The position numbers and the translations under genes were made by a program. The notes beneath the pieces are model-generated. The model was not told the origin of the DNA, did no database searches, and worked only from the letters and a program-made list of their open reading frames with translations. Positions 15,298 to 24,594 of a DNA stretch of 32,289 nt are shown one piece after another (position 1 is the stretch's first letter; every line of letters starts with the position of its first letter). Source of the DNA: Roseburia sp. (lineage in GTDB: Bacteria > Bacillota > Clostridia > Lachnospirales > Lachnospiraceae); the NCBI GenBank assembly GCA_022771695.1, contig JALEKJ010000003.1, forward strand, positions 1 to 32,289, written 5' to 3'.

Positions 15298-15651
15298 ATG
15301 TGTAAAAATTAATGTAATTGCGAAGAGCAGAAACATGTTCACGAATTAACCGGCAGCACAAGAATTTTTAAGGAATGTGATGAATGCCACAACCATAGAT
15401 TCTGCACCGTGTCCGGAGAAGCCATCTATACAAAAGACAAAAAGGACCACTTCCATGAAGTGAAATTCCACACAGACTTTTCCGACAAACACTTTCATGA
15501 ATTTTGCGGAAAAACTTCCGGTGCGATTGATGTCGGCAACGGCAAACATGTGCATTTCTTGAAGGACTTTACCAAAGAAGAAGACGGTCACAAACATGAG
15601 TTTCAGGTTGCAACACTGATTGACAGCCCGATTGATTTTAAGTATAAGTAA
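15298..15651 (+). pseudogene. YmaF-family gene interrupted at codon 5
   Basis: AAAGGAG and ATG at 15298 start a frame reading MCKN, then a TAA at 15310-15312, then open to 15651. The rest is a His/Cys-rich protein: CNCEEQKHVHELTGSTR, CDECHNHRFC, DKHFHEFCGKTSGAID, HVHFLKDFT, ending HKHEFQVATLID. This matches my memory of the YmaF family, whose role is unknown but whose His/Cys pattern suggests metal binding. TAA may be a mutated CAA (Gln), as in the nearby LysR remnant. No good internal start rescues the domain: the GTG at 15409 would drop the first third. An out-of-frame ATG overlapping the stop meets TAA at once. It is either a fresh nonsense mutation or a sequencing error. Confidence 0.7.
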
Positions 15652-15654
15652 GAA

Positions 15655-15689
15655 AAAAGAGCCTTGGCTTATCCAGCCAAGGCTCTTTT
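15655..15689. terminator. Bidirectional terminator between YmaF-like gene and ssrA
   Basis: A perfect 15-bp stem, AAAAGAGCCTTGGCT / AGCCAAGGCTCTTTT, with a 5-nt loop. It ends the plus-strand island and, on the other strand, follows the 3' end of tmRNA by 4 nt. Confidence 0.93.
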
Positions 15690-15692
15690 GAG

Positions 15693-16029
15693 TGGACCTG
15701 AGGGGAATCGAACCCCTGTCCAAAAGCCAATCCCCTGTACTTCTACGAGCGTAGCTTATGAATTAACATTCCCTCCGCCGGACTTACATAAGCACAATTC
15801 CGGTTTTAGTAGCTTCATGATACGCCTGCGGGCTCAAAGCTTTGCCCGCATCGTTTCCTACATAGTCGAAGCCTGGGTCCTAAAGTGTAGGTGCTCTAGG
15901 TCAGACTGCTGCCATTAGGCAGCGTATGCTAAATTATCTTCAGCGTTTAATTTTAGTGTTGGAATTTAACGCATCCCGTGCGGCTCGCTTCTCCAGCTTC
16001 ACGACCCCTGTCGAAACCTTTACAAGCCC
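15693..16029 (-). ncRNA. ssrA: tmRNA (transfer-messenger RNA)
   Basis: tmRNA rescues stalled ribosomes with SmpB and tags the stalled peptides. On the minus strand the 5' end GGGCTTG pairs with CAGGTCC at the 3' end (two G-U pairs) to form the acceptor stem. Diagnostic parts are GGTTTCGACAGGGGTCGTG after the 5' end and the T-arm AGGGG-TTCGATT-CCCCT. The tag reading frame after TTAAAC reads AEDNLAYAA and then TAA, close to the AEDNFALAA kind of clostridial tag; the resume codon is GCT. The terminal CCA does not appear to be encoded (the sequence after the acceptor is ACTC). About 337 nt is normal. It lies 27 nt after smpB; the ends are set from base pairing and could be off by a few bases. Confidence 0.95.
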
Positions 16030-16056
16030 ATATTTGTTGTGTTTGTTTGAACCGCG

Positions 16057-16521
16057 CTACAGGTTCCTTACTTTAAACTCGCGCTCCGCCTCACGCCGCA
16101 TATCCTTTTTTGCAATATCTTGACGCTTATCGTAAAGCTTCTTACCTTTGGCAAGCGCAATCTCCACTTTGATGAGGCTTCCCTTCAGATAGACCTCCAC
16201 CGGAACCAGTGTGTAACCCTGCTCTGCAAGTTTTCCTATCAGCTTTCTGATTTCCGACTTATGCATCAAAAGCTTCTTCGGTCTGAGAGGATCCTTATTG
16301 AAGATATTCCCCTTTTCGTAGGGGCTGATATGCATGCCATAGACGAACACCTCGCCATTCTCAATACGGATGAACGCCTCCTTGATGCTGCACTTGCCCA
16401 TACGCATGGACTTCACTTCCGTCCCGTGCAGTGCGATGCCTGCCTCATAGCGCTCTTCCAAAAAGTAGTCATGATAGGCTTTTTTGTTGTTTGCTATTAA
16501 TTTTTTCTCTGTCTTTGCCAC
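16057..16521 (-). CDS. smpB: SsrA-binding protein SmpB
   Basis: SmpB binds the tRNA-like part of tmRNA and delivers it to ribosomes that lack a stop codon. All family features are seen: [20 protein letters not shown] near the N-terminus, [11 protein letters not shown], the conserved [11 protein letters not shown], and the basic C-terminal tail [18 protein letters not shown] followed by MRREAEREF. At 154 residues it is normal. It has its own promoter and is followed directly by ssrA, so the protein and RNA of the rescue complex are encoded side by side. RNase R, which degrades the faulty mRNA, is the next gene upstream. Confidence 0.98.
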   Translation of the reverse strand: MAKTEKKLIANNKKAYHDYFLEERYEAGIALHGTEVKSMRMGKCSIKEAFIRIENGEVFVYGMHISPYEKGNIFNKDPLRPKKLLMHKSEIRKLIGKLAEQGYTLVPVEVYLKGSLIKVEIALAKGKKLYDKRQDIAKKDMRREAEREFKVRNL

Positions 16522-16549
16522 TTGACTTCTCCTTTCGCGCTGTTTTTAC

Positions 16550-16578
16550 AGTATAACGCAGAATGCACCGTTCTGCAA
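16550..16578 (-). promoter_or_regulatory. Promoter of smpB-ssrA
   Basis: On the minus strand TTGCAG (16573-16578) and TATACT (16550-16555) are spaced by 17 nt in the gap between rnr and smpB, about 30 nt before the smpB start. A short inverted repeat (GCAGAA / TTCTGC) spans the spacer region. Confidence 0.65.
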
Positions 16579-16609
16579 GGAATTTTTGCCGACAGAATGA
16601 GACGCCCTT

Positions 16610-18754
16610 CTACTCTGTCTGGCACTTCTCATTGCTGATGCAAAAGTCTATGGTCCGCATTATTTTGTCGGTTCCCGTAACTACAACTTTTATCTTTTGT
16701 CCAAGCTTATAACGCTTGCCGGTCACATCTCCGATTAACTCGTAGGTACTCTCGTTATAATGAAAATAGTCATCTGTCAACGATGTGACATGCACAAGTC
16801 CCTCAATCGTATTTGGCAACTCCACATAAAAGCCCCACTCCGTCACACCGGAAATGACACCCTCATAGGTCTCGCCGATATGACTTTCCATATATTCTAC
16901 TTTCTTTAGCTTTTCCGTCTCACGCTCTGCCTCATCTGCACGGCGCTCCATCTCGCTCGAATGCTTCGCCACCTCCGGAAGAATTTTCTCATAATGCTCA
17001 ATTTTCTTTTCATTCATCCTGCCGCGCAGATTATCCTTGATAATACGGTGAATCTGCAAATCCGGATAACGTCTGATAGGCGAAGTAAAGTGGCAATAAT
17101 AAGAGGTTGCCAAACCAAAATGCCCCGTACTCATCGTTGCATATTTTGCCTGCTTCATGGAACGAAGTGTCAAACGGCTGATGAGCGGCTCTTCCGGTGT
17201 ACCATCAATCTTCTGCAACAGTTTCTGCAGTTCCTTCGGATGAATCTCATCCTGTCCGATTTTGATGGTATATCCAAAGTTATTGATAAATGTTCCCAGC
17301 TTGCGAATCTTCTCCGTATCCGGATTATCATGCGTACGATAAACAAACGGAATCTCCTGCCAAAAATAGTCCTGTGCCACGGTCTCATTTGCAATCAGCA
17401 TAAAATCCTCAATAATCTTTGTGGCAACATTCCTTTCATATGGCTTAATTTCCACAGGTTTTCCCTGCTCGTTTAGAATGATCTTCGTCTCAGGAAAATC
17501 AAAATCAATCGAGCCTCGACTCATGCGCTTCTTACGAAGGATTGCAGCAAGTTCCTGCATCAACCGAAACATCGGCACAAGTTCCTCGTACTCCTTTATC
17601 TCCGCTGCATCCTCATCCTCCAAAATCTTCTTGACACTCGTATAGCTCATGCGCCGGTCTACCTTAATCACCGTCTCTGCAATCACATGGTCGACTACAT
17701 TGCCCTTGCCGTCTATTGTCATGATACAGCTAAGCGCCAGGCGGTTTTCTCCCGCATTCAGCGAGCAGATACCATTCGAGAGCTTATGCGGAAGCATCGG
17801 TATCACACGGTCCACCAGATATACGGAAGTTCCCCTTTTTAATGCCTCCACATCAAGTGCACTATGCTCCTGCACATAGTTTGTCACATCCGCAATATGA
17901 ACACCAAGTTTATATAGCTCTCCCTCTTTCGTCAGCGTAATTGCGTCATCCAAGTCCTTCGCATCTTCGCCATCAATCGTAACCGTCTGCCAGTCTCTCA
18001 AATCCATGCGTCCTGCCATATCGGCTTCACTCACTTCATTTGCCACGCGTTCCACCTGGTTCATAATCTTCTCGGAGAACTCCACCGGCAGCTCATAGGC
18101 TCTCACAATCGATAAAATATCTGTGCCCGGGTCATTCACATGCCCTAAGATTTCAACAACCTTTCCCTCAGGCTTCTTACCATGTCCGCCGAAATCTGTA
18201 ATCTCCACAACAACCTTATGTCCACTCACCGCACCTTTGGAGCGCTCCTGCGGCACAAAGATATCCTTGCCAAACTTCGGATTGTCCGGTACGGCAAAAC
18301 CAAACGTCTTGCTTTTCTCATAGGTACAGACAATCTGGTTCATGCCTCGGCTGATAACCTTCGTAATCATGCCTTCCCTGCGTTTGCCCTTCGACTCGCC
18401 GCGAGTCAATGTCACCTGCACAATATCCTTATGAAATGCACCATTCACCTGTGATTCCGGGATAAAAATATCATCTTCCTGCCCCTCAATCGTGACAAAA
18501 CCGAAACCTCTCGGATGTGCGGTAAATTCACCGACAAGAAACTTGCCCTCCGACTTTGTATATTTGCCCTTTGCCGACACCTCAATCCTACCATCCGTCA
18601 AAAGGGAATCCAGCACTTCCTGCAATTCGCTGCGCTGGGCTTTCGGCACGTTAAGCACCGCCGCGATTTCCTTTGCCTTCATCGGCACATAGAGTTCATC
18701 ACAGATGAACTGATATATCGTCTCTTTTCTTTCCTGTAAAACTTCCTGCTTCAT
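16610..18754 (-). CDS. rnr: Ribonuclease R
   Basis: A 3'-5' exoribonuclease that degrades structured RNA and non-stop mRNAs together with tmRNA-SmpB. It has an N-terminal helix-turn-helix-like region (1-60), two cold-shock RNA-binding domains (about 70-220, GFGFVTIEGQEDDIFIPES), the catalytic RNB domain (about 245-580) with the Asp cluster in TIDGEDAKDLDDAITL, the conserved YCHFTSPIRRYPDLQIHR, and an S1 domain (about 620-705, EGVISGVTEWGFYVELP). The lysine-rich tail of enterobacterial RNase R is absent. At 714 residues it is typical. AGGAG lies only 4 nt before the ATG. It sits 54 nt after secG, from which it is separated by a hairpin. Confidence 0.97.
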   Translation of the reverse strand: MKQEVLQERKETIYQFICDELYVPMKAKEIAAVLNVPKAQRSELQEVLDSLLTDGRIEVSAKGKYTKSEGKFLVGEFTAHPRGFGFVTIEGQEDDIFIPESQVNGAFHKDIVQVTLTRGESKGKRREGMITKVISRGMNQIVCTYEKSKTFGFAVPDNPKFGKDIFVPQERSKGAVSGHKVVVEITDFGGHGKKPEGKVVEILGHVNDPGTDILSIVRAYELPVEFSEKIMNQVERVANEVSEADMAGRMDLRDWQTVTIDGEDAKDLDDAITLTKEGELYKLGVHIADVTNYVQEHSALDVEALKRGTSVYLVDRVIPMLPHKLSNGICSLNAGENRLALSCIMTIDGKGNVVDHVIAETVIKVDRRMSYTSVKKILEDEDAAEIKEYEELVPMFRLMQELAAILRKKRMSRGSIDFDFPETKIILNEQGKPVEIKPYERNVATKIIEDFMLIANETVAQDYFWQEIPFVYRTHDNPDTEKIRKLGTFINNFGYTIKIGQDEIHPKELQKLLQKIDGTPEEPLISRLTLRSMKQAKYATMSTGHFGLATSYYCHFTSPIRRYPDLQIHRIIKDNLRGRMNEKKIEHYEKILPEVAKHSSEMERRADEAERETEKLKKVEYMESHIGETYEGVISGVTEWGFYVELPNTIEGLVHVTSLTDDYFHYNESTYELIGDVTGKRYKLGQKIKVVVTGTDKIMRTIDFCISNEKCQTE

Positions 18755-18773
18755 AAGTCTCCTTATACAACAA

Positions 18774-18800
18774 AAGGCTGTCGCAATCAGCGACAGCCTT
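18774..18800 (-). terminator. Hairpin between secG and rnr
   Basis: A perfect 11-bp stem AAGGCTGTCGC / GCGACAGCCTT with a 5-nt loop, followed on the minus strand by TTTG and then the rnr ribosome site within 10 nt. The T-run is short, so it may be a partial terminator or attenuator between the two genes rather than a full stop. Confidence 0.55.
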
Positions 18801-18808
18801 ATCTCTCT

Positions 18809-19048
18809 TTAGAAAATCCCCAGATTCAAAACAATGGCAAGAATAACAAATGCTGCAACAAGAATCGTTGTGATTCTTCTCTTCATTCCCTCTGCGGAAC
18901 GCCCCTTGTTCTTGCTCCAATATGTCTCAGAGGAACCGGCAATGGCACCAAGTCCTGCAGACTTGCCTTCCTGCGCCAAAATAATAACTGTCAATGCTAC
19001 GCTAACTAATATAAAAATAACGGTTAAAATCGTTTTTAAAATCTCCAA
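18809..19048 (-). CDS. secG: Preprotein translocase subunit SecG
   Basis: SecG is the small helper subunit of the SecYEG protein export channel. The 79-residue product has two membrane helices (about 4-25, TILTVIFILVSVALTVIILA, and about 56-76) flanking the signature loop QEGKSAGLGAIAGSSETYW. The start codon is TTG at 19048; it is chosen because AGGAGG lies 8 nt upstream and no in-frame ATG precedes the first helix. The position before rnr, smpB and ssrA is the usual Firmicute order. Confidence 0.95.
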   Translation of the reverse strand: MEILKTILTVIFILVSVALTVIILAQEGKSAGLGAIAGSSETYWSKNKGRSAEGMKRRITTILVAAFVILAIVLNLGIF

Positions 19049-19087
19049 AATTATTCCCTCCTACGGTATCGACTCATAACTTTGAAT

Positions 19088-19116
19088 ATTATAGCATATG
19101 CTTTTCCCGTTTTCAA
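19088..19116 (-). promoter_or_regulatory. Strong promoter of secG
   Basis: On the minus strand TTGAAA (19111-19116), a 17-nt spacer and a perfect TATAAT (19088-19093) form a near-consensus sigma-A promoter, about 40 nt before the secG start. It may drive the whole secG-rnr unit. Confidence 0.8.
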
Positions 19117-19188
19117 CCATTTTTTGTTGAGATTTTGTACAGTAAAATATACTATGCAGTGACCTGCCAGTTACGGTTTACACCTCTG

Positions 19189-20589
<1,401 letters not shown>

Positions 20590-20620
20590 CTAGTATGTCA
20601 CCGAAAAAGGATTCCTATAC

Positions 20621-23578
20621 CTACGGAATAAACTCATCCAATGTACGGAACAACTGCTTTGGATCAATCGGTTTCGCAAGATGTGCGTTCATGCCGGCTT
20701 CTGCTGTGTGCTTATGGTCTTCCTCATATGCATTCGCAGTCATGGCAATAATCGGCACATGCTTCGCATCCTCCCGCTCCAGTGCACGAATTCGCTTCGT
20801 TGCTTCAATACCATCCATAATCGGCATACGAATATCCATTAACACTGCATCAAATGTATATGCATCATTTTCTGTGAAACAACGCAGCGCTTCCTCTCCA
20901 TTCTCGGCATGCACAACCGTAAATCCACGCTTTTCAAGCAGGCTCTTCGCCACAATCGTGTTAAGTGGGTGGTCCTCCACCAGAAGAACCTTCTTGCCGT
21001 CAAACATGCGCTCCATACTTTTATCTTCATGCTCTTCCAGACCCGGTTGCTCACGGTCCGTCTCAAGTAAAACCCGCACAAAAAACTTGGTACCCACACC
21101 TTCTTTACTTGCTACTGTAATGTCCCCATCCATCATGCATGCAAAGTTTCGTGCGATAGACAAACCAAGTCCGCTTCCTTTGTATGCCGTCGTGCTTCCA
21201 GCATGCTGCTGTGTAAATGTTCCGAATACTTCCGGCAAAAACTCCTCCGAAATACCAATTCCGTTATCTTCCACCGTTACATCGATTGCGGCACGTCCAT
21301 TCTCCACCTCAGACTCAGCCACAGATACTTTTACAAATCCGTTTTCGGCTGTAAACTTAATCGCATTATTGATAAGGTTAATCATAATCTGCTGCAGACG
21401 CGTCGCATCGCCCAGATAAACTCTTGACACCTCACGCTCCCTCTCAAAAATATATTGCACAGAAGCCATGTCCGCCTGCGCCTTTGCCAGAATGTTAACG
21501 TTCTCCCAGAATTTATCCCCGTCAAACGGCTGATGTGCCAGAACCATGTTTCCACTCTCAATACGGGACATATCCAAAATGTCATTCAGCAACGCCAACA
21601 GATACTTCGAGGCTGAATCCAGCTTGTCGCTACAATCAAGCACCTGCTCGCAATTATTGATATTCTCTTTTATGATGGAATTCAAACCAATAATTGCATT
21701 CATCGGCGTACGAATCTCATGGCTCATGCTCGCTAAAAATCTGCTCTTTGCCTGATTCGCTTCTCTTGCCATCCGAAGCGCCTCTTCTAACTGTTCCTGC
21801 TTTTCTTTTTCCGCTTTGACAACATCCTCAATATCTGTAATCGTAACCAATACCGTTCCTACATCCTCATACAGATACATACAACGTACACGCTTACGCC
21901 TTGGTTTGCCGTTTTTGGAAATCAATGTCACTTCCAGCAGATGCGTCTGTTCTTTGTGCAGCATCTCGCACATATTCTCAATGCACAGCTCGCGGCGCAG
22001 CTTCTCTTTATCCTCTTCCAGCACAGCGCGTTCCGCAAGAGAGTCCAGTTTCTCCTGATAGTTTCCGGATACCGGTTGTTCATCCAACGCATACTGTCCG
22101 ATTGCAATCAATCCAAATTCGCTATTTTCACTGTCAACTGTATATATCTCATCGTACTCAAAGGACATGATTCGCTCCAACACATGTCCCAGTACACGTT
22201 CTCTCGTAATGTCACGGCTGTAGATGAACGCAATCACTTCACCTGTCTCAGGCCGGCGAACGAGATTTGCCTCTGCCCGCACCCACACATGATTTCCACT
22301 CTTAAGTTCCGCGATATACTCTTCCGAAACTCTTGTTACCCCATGCTTAAATTGTTCCAGCAGAGACTCGCGCGAGAGTCTTCGCTTCTGTTCATCCATA
22401 AGCCAGGAATTTTTACAAAAAGCAGCTATTCGTTCTGTAAACTCCATCGTATGACGGTATTGTTCCTCATAGCCATCCTCCTTACCGACACGCATTTCCT
22501 CTACGATTCCTTCGGTCAGGTTCAGACGTGTTGACGCTAAGACATCCTCTGACACCGCCTTTTCACGGTACAATACCTCTTCCTCGTACTTTTTCTCAAG
22601 GCTGTCATGTGCAAGACGCATCTGCTCGCTTATTCTTCTGGCATCTGTCACATCCGTCAGATATTCCACATATGCTTCGCGGCCACTCCAGTCAATAATC
22701 TTACCCTTTATCTCATAAATATATCCGCCAATTACAACATCCTTCACCGCTGCACGCTCAATATTGCGGCTTCTCGCCGGACAGGCCTGACATGCAACAT
22801 TCTGATGATAAAACAGATAATAGCACTTCTGCCCGACCACTTCCTGCGCATTAACATCAAAAATCTCACATGCCTTGCGGTTGATATATAGCAGCTCGTA
22901 GGTACCCAGTTCACGCACATATACGCCAGCCTGTGTCTCATCCAATATGCTCTGGTATAATGCAGTTACCTGCAATATCTGTTCATGCTCTTCATTTTTC
23001 TTGAGAAATTTCATGCGGAATCCCAAAATGAGAAGTCCTAAGTCTATGCTGATACACATCATAAGGAGAACTTCCTTGGCATCCATCTCCGCATTTTGTG
23101 GCGGCTTTAACAGGAACATATGAAGGCATATTATCAATGCAGATCCCACTTGTAGCAACAGCATATAGATTGGTTTTATCAAAAAACAGCATCCCAGTCC
23201 TATCAGGGAATAAAAGGATGCCATATACACGCCGGAAACCCTCATCGCATTCTCTGCAATAATAGAGCTGACACACACAATATAGTCAAGCACAATAATG
23301 CACGGAATAAGAGTCGGTTTTCTGGTTGCGACTCTTCGGGTAAATATGAACAATACGAAGGAAATAAGAAACAACACCAATACATATGCATTAAAAAAAC
23401 GCATCTCTTCTTGCTCTATCGTACCTACATGGCCGCAGAGCATCAAGGAAAACATTCCCATTGCCAAATTAATCATACAAAGCATCAAAATGTTTTCCCG
23501 AATGACGCGCTCTTTACATTCTTCTAATATGTCCCCGCAAAAAAAATTCCGAATCCTTTCTATCCACCGTTCCTGCAT
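20621..23578 (-). CDS. Hybrid sensor histidine kinase with receiver domain
   Basis: A large membrane kinase of about 985 residues. The N-terminal 200 residues hold about six hydrophobic helices (ILMLCMINLAMGMFSLMLCG onward). PAS domains follow; the first contains a CYYLFYHQNVACQACPAR cysteine motif typical of this PAS type, the second ends FIYSRDITRERV, and a third PAS-like region lies before the kinase. HisKA has the acceptor His in ASMSHEIRTPMNAII. The ATPase domain has MINLINNAIKFT and GSGLGLSIARNF. The C-terminal receiver has VLLVEDHPLN and the Asp in VLMDIRMPIMDG. No Hpt domain is present, so an outside phosphotransfer partner is needed. The ATG at 23578 has GGTGG 8 nt upstream; an in-frame TTG at 23608 is less likely. 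It has its own promoter. Confidence 0.92.
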   Translation of the reverse strand: MQERWIERIRNFFCGDILEECKERVIRENILMLCMINLAMGMFSLMLCGHVGTIEQEEMRFFNAYVLVLFLISFVLFIFTRRVATRKPTLIPCIIVLDYIVCVSSIIAENAMRVSGVYMASFYSLIGLGCCFLIKPIYMLLLQVGSALIICLHMFLLKPPQNAEMDAKEVLLMMCISIDLGLLILGFRMKFLKKNEEHEQILQVTALYQSILDETQAGVYVRELGTYELLYINRKACEIFDVNAQEVVGQKCYYLFYHQNVACQACPARSRNIERAAVKDVVIGGYIYEIKGKIIDWSGREAYVEYLTDVTDARRISEQMRLAHDSLEKKYEEEVLYREKAVSEDVLASTRLNLTEGIVEEMRVGKEDGYEEQYRHTMEFTERIAAFCKNSWLMDEQKRRLSRESLLEQFKHGVTRVSEEYIAELKSGNHVWVRAEANLVRRPETGEVIAFIYSRDITRERVLGHVLERIMSFEYDEIYTVDSENSEFGLIAIGQYALDEQPVSGNYQEKLDSLAERAVLEEDKEKLRRELCIENMCEMLHKEQTHLLEVTLISKNGKPRRKRVRCMYLYEDVGTVLVTITDIEDVVKAEKEKQEQLEEALRMAREANQAKSRFLASMSHEIRTPMNAIIGLNSIIKENINNCEQVLDCSDKLDSASKYLLALLNDILDMSRIESGNMVLAHQPFDGDKFWENVNILAKAQADMASVQYIFEREREVSRVYLGDATRLQQIMINLINNAIKFTAENGFVKVSVAESEVENGRAAIDVTVEDNGIGISEEFLPEVFGTFTQQHAGSTTAYKGSGLGLSIARNFACMMDGDITVASKEGVGTKFFVRVLLETDREQPGLEEHEDKSMERMFDGKKVLLVEDHPLNTIVAKSLLEKRGFTVVHAENGEEALRCFTENDAYTFDAVLMDIRMPIMDGIEATKRIRALEREDAKHVPIIAMTANAYEEDHKHTAEAGMNAHLAKPIDPKQLFRTLDEFIP

Positions 23579-23595
23579 CTTATGCACCACCGTCT

Positions 23596-23618
23596 CTTTA
23601 AGTACCAACTACTTAAAG
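23596..23618. promoter_or_regulatory. Perfect inverted repeat at the hybrid kinase promoter
   Basis: CTTTAAGTA, a 5-nt spacer (CCAAC), then TACTTAAAG: a perfect 9-bp palindrome. It overlaps the last two bases of the -10 box and covers the expected transcription start, a classic position for a repressor site. An alternative is a 5' mRNA stem. The binding protein is unknown. Confidence 0.5.
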
Positions 23619-23645
23619 TATAGCAACTGGCAAAAAAACAATCAA
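23617..23645 (-). promoter_or_regulatory. Promoter of the hybrid kinase gene
   Basis: On the minus strand TTGATT (23640-23645), a 17-nt spacer with a T-run, and TATACT (23617-23622). The -35 lies at the very end of the SGNH gene, so the kinase is transcribed separately or in addition to read-through. Confidence 0.7.
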
Positions 23646-24577
23646 GAGCTTTCAAGTGCAATTCCTTTTGTCTTAAGAAAATCCACCCAGATATTATACT
23701 TTGATGCATATAAATGGAGATTGTCAAAAGTTAAATCGTCTCGCAGGTTGCCCTGATTGTCACATACCGCTTCGTTCATATCAATGTAAAAGATTTTAAC
23801 ATTGTCCGCGAGCAGTGCAATCCTGTCATTGCGTACCTGAATGCCGAGATTATTAAAAATCTTATCCGAATCTGATTTTTCTTTTGTCACTCGCATAATT
23901 CCCTGCACATAAATAATGGCATCCGGCTGCAGTTCCTCAATTTTTTTCACCGATGCTTCATATGCCTGCATGAAACTGTCGACGGTTCCGCGCCCCATCT
24001 CGTTGATGCCAATCTGGAAATAAACCTTCTTAAACTGCCGCTCTGAAAGTGCTTCTTCGAGCGTAAGCATCTCCCCATCGACCTCACAAAACTTTTCCGT
24101 CCACATATCATAAACATTCAGTCCTACCGTCGCATAAAAAGTAGCTTTGTCTAATCCGCCGTAATCATGCAGTCCTACCGTTCTGGAATCTCCGATAAAC
24201 ACAGCATCATCAAAATAGTCTTCTTCAACATTTATGAACTCTTTTCTTTCTACTGTTTGAGGTTGCTCCGTCTCGGTTGCTATCTGCAGTTCGCTGTCAT
24301 CAGCAATCTGTACTTCTGCCTGAATGCCATACTCTTCGGGCATGTCATTTCCCAAGAAATCTTCCCACGGAGTTCCCGCAAAGATGTCACTTCCCATATT
24401 CCACGGGTAAATTCCATCATGAATCCCTTGAAAAACCAGAACAAAATAAGGTGTCGTCTTCCAATCATGTGTATATTTCCGATAAATGTCGTCTCTTCCC
24501 GTATATCCAATAGCAGAGAGCCCTACCCATGCCAACAGCAAAAAAATAGTCACCCTGCACTTAAAAAACTTCTTCAA
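23642..24577 (-). CDS. Membrane-anchored SGNH/GDSL hydrolase or acyltransferase
   Basis: A 311-residue protein with an N-terminal signal anchor (about 8-25, VTIFLLLAWVGLSAIGY), a linker with Glu/Thr (about 85-115), then an SGNH domain. Block I has the nucleophile Ser at about 131 in VFIGDSRTVGL. The block II Gly is in ATVGLNV, block III reads QIGINEMGR (Asn to Asn-Glu form), and block V has Asp and His at about 285 and 288 in FDNLHLYA. It is encoded 17 nt after the MBOAT gene. Such MBOAT-SGNH pairs commonly move acetyl groups onto surface polymers, the SGNH protein doing the outer step. The start appears to be TTG with a weak GTGGTG 8 nt upstream. The polymer is unknown. Confidence 0.88.
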   Translation of the reverse strand: MKKFFKCRVTIFLLLAWVGLSAIGYTGRDDIYRKYTHDWKTTPYFVLVFQGIHDGIYPWNMGSDIFAGTPWEDFLGNDMPEEYGIQAEVQIADDSELQIATETEQPQTVERKEFINVEEDYFDDAVFIGDSRTVGLHDYGGLDKATFYATVGLNVYDMWTEKFCEVDGEMLTLEEALSERQFKKVYFQIGINEMGRGTVDSFMQAYEASVKKIEELQPDAIIYVQGIMRVTKEKSDSDKIFNNLGIQVRNDRIALLADNVKIFYIDMNEAVCDNQGNLRDDLTFDNLHLYASKYNIWVDFLKTKGIALESS

Positions 24578-24594
24578 AACCTCTTCACCACGCT

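Noticed and set aside
15409-15651. Intact small gene from GTG at 15409
   Set aside because: There is no ribosome site, and it would start in the middle of the YmaF-like domain; the true start is at 15298 with a stop at codon 5.
15664-16123. Plus-strand reading frames over tmRNA and the smpB end
   Set aside because: They are antisense to a clear tmRNA and to SmpB.
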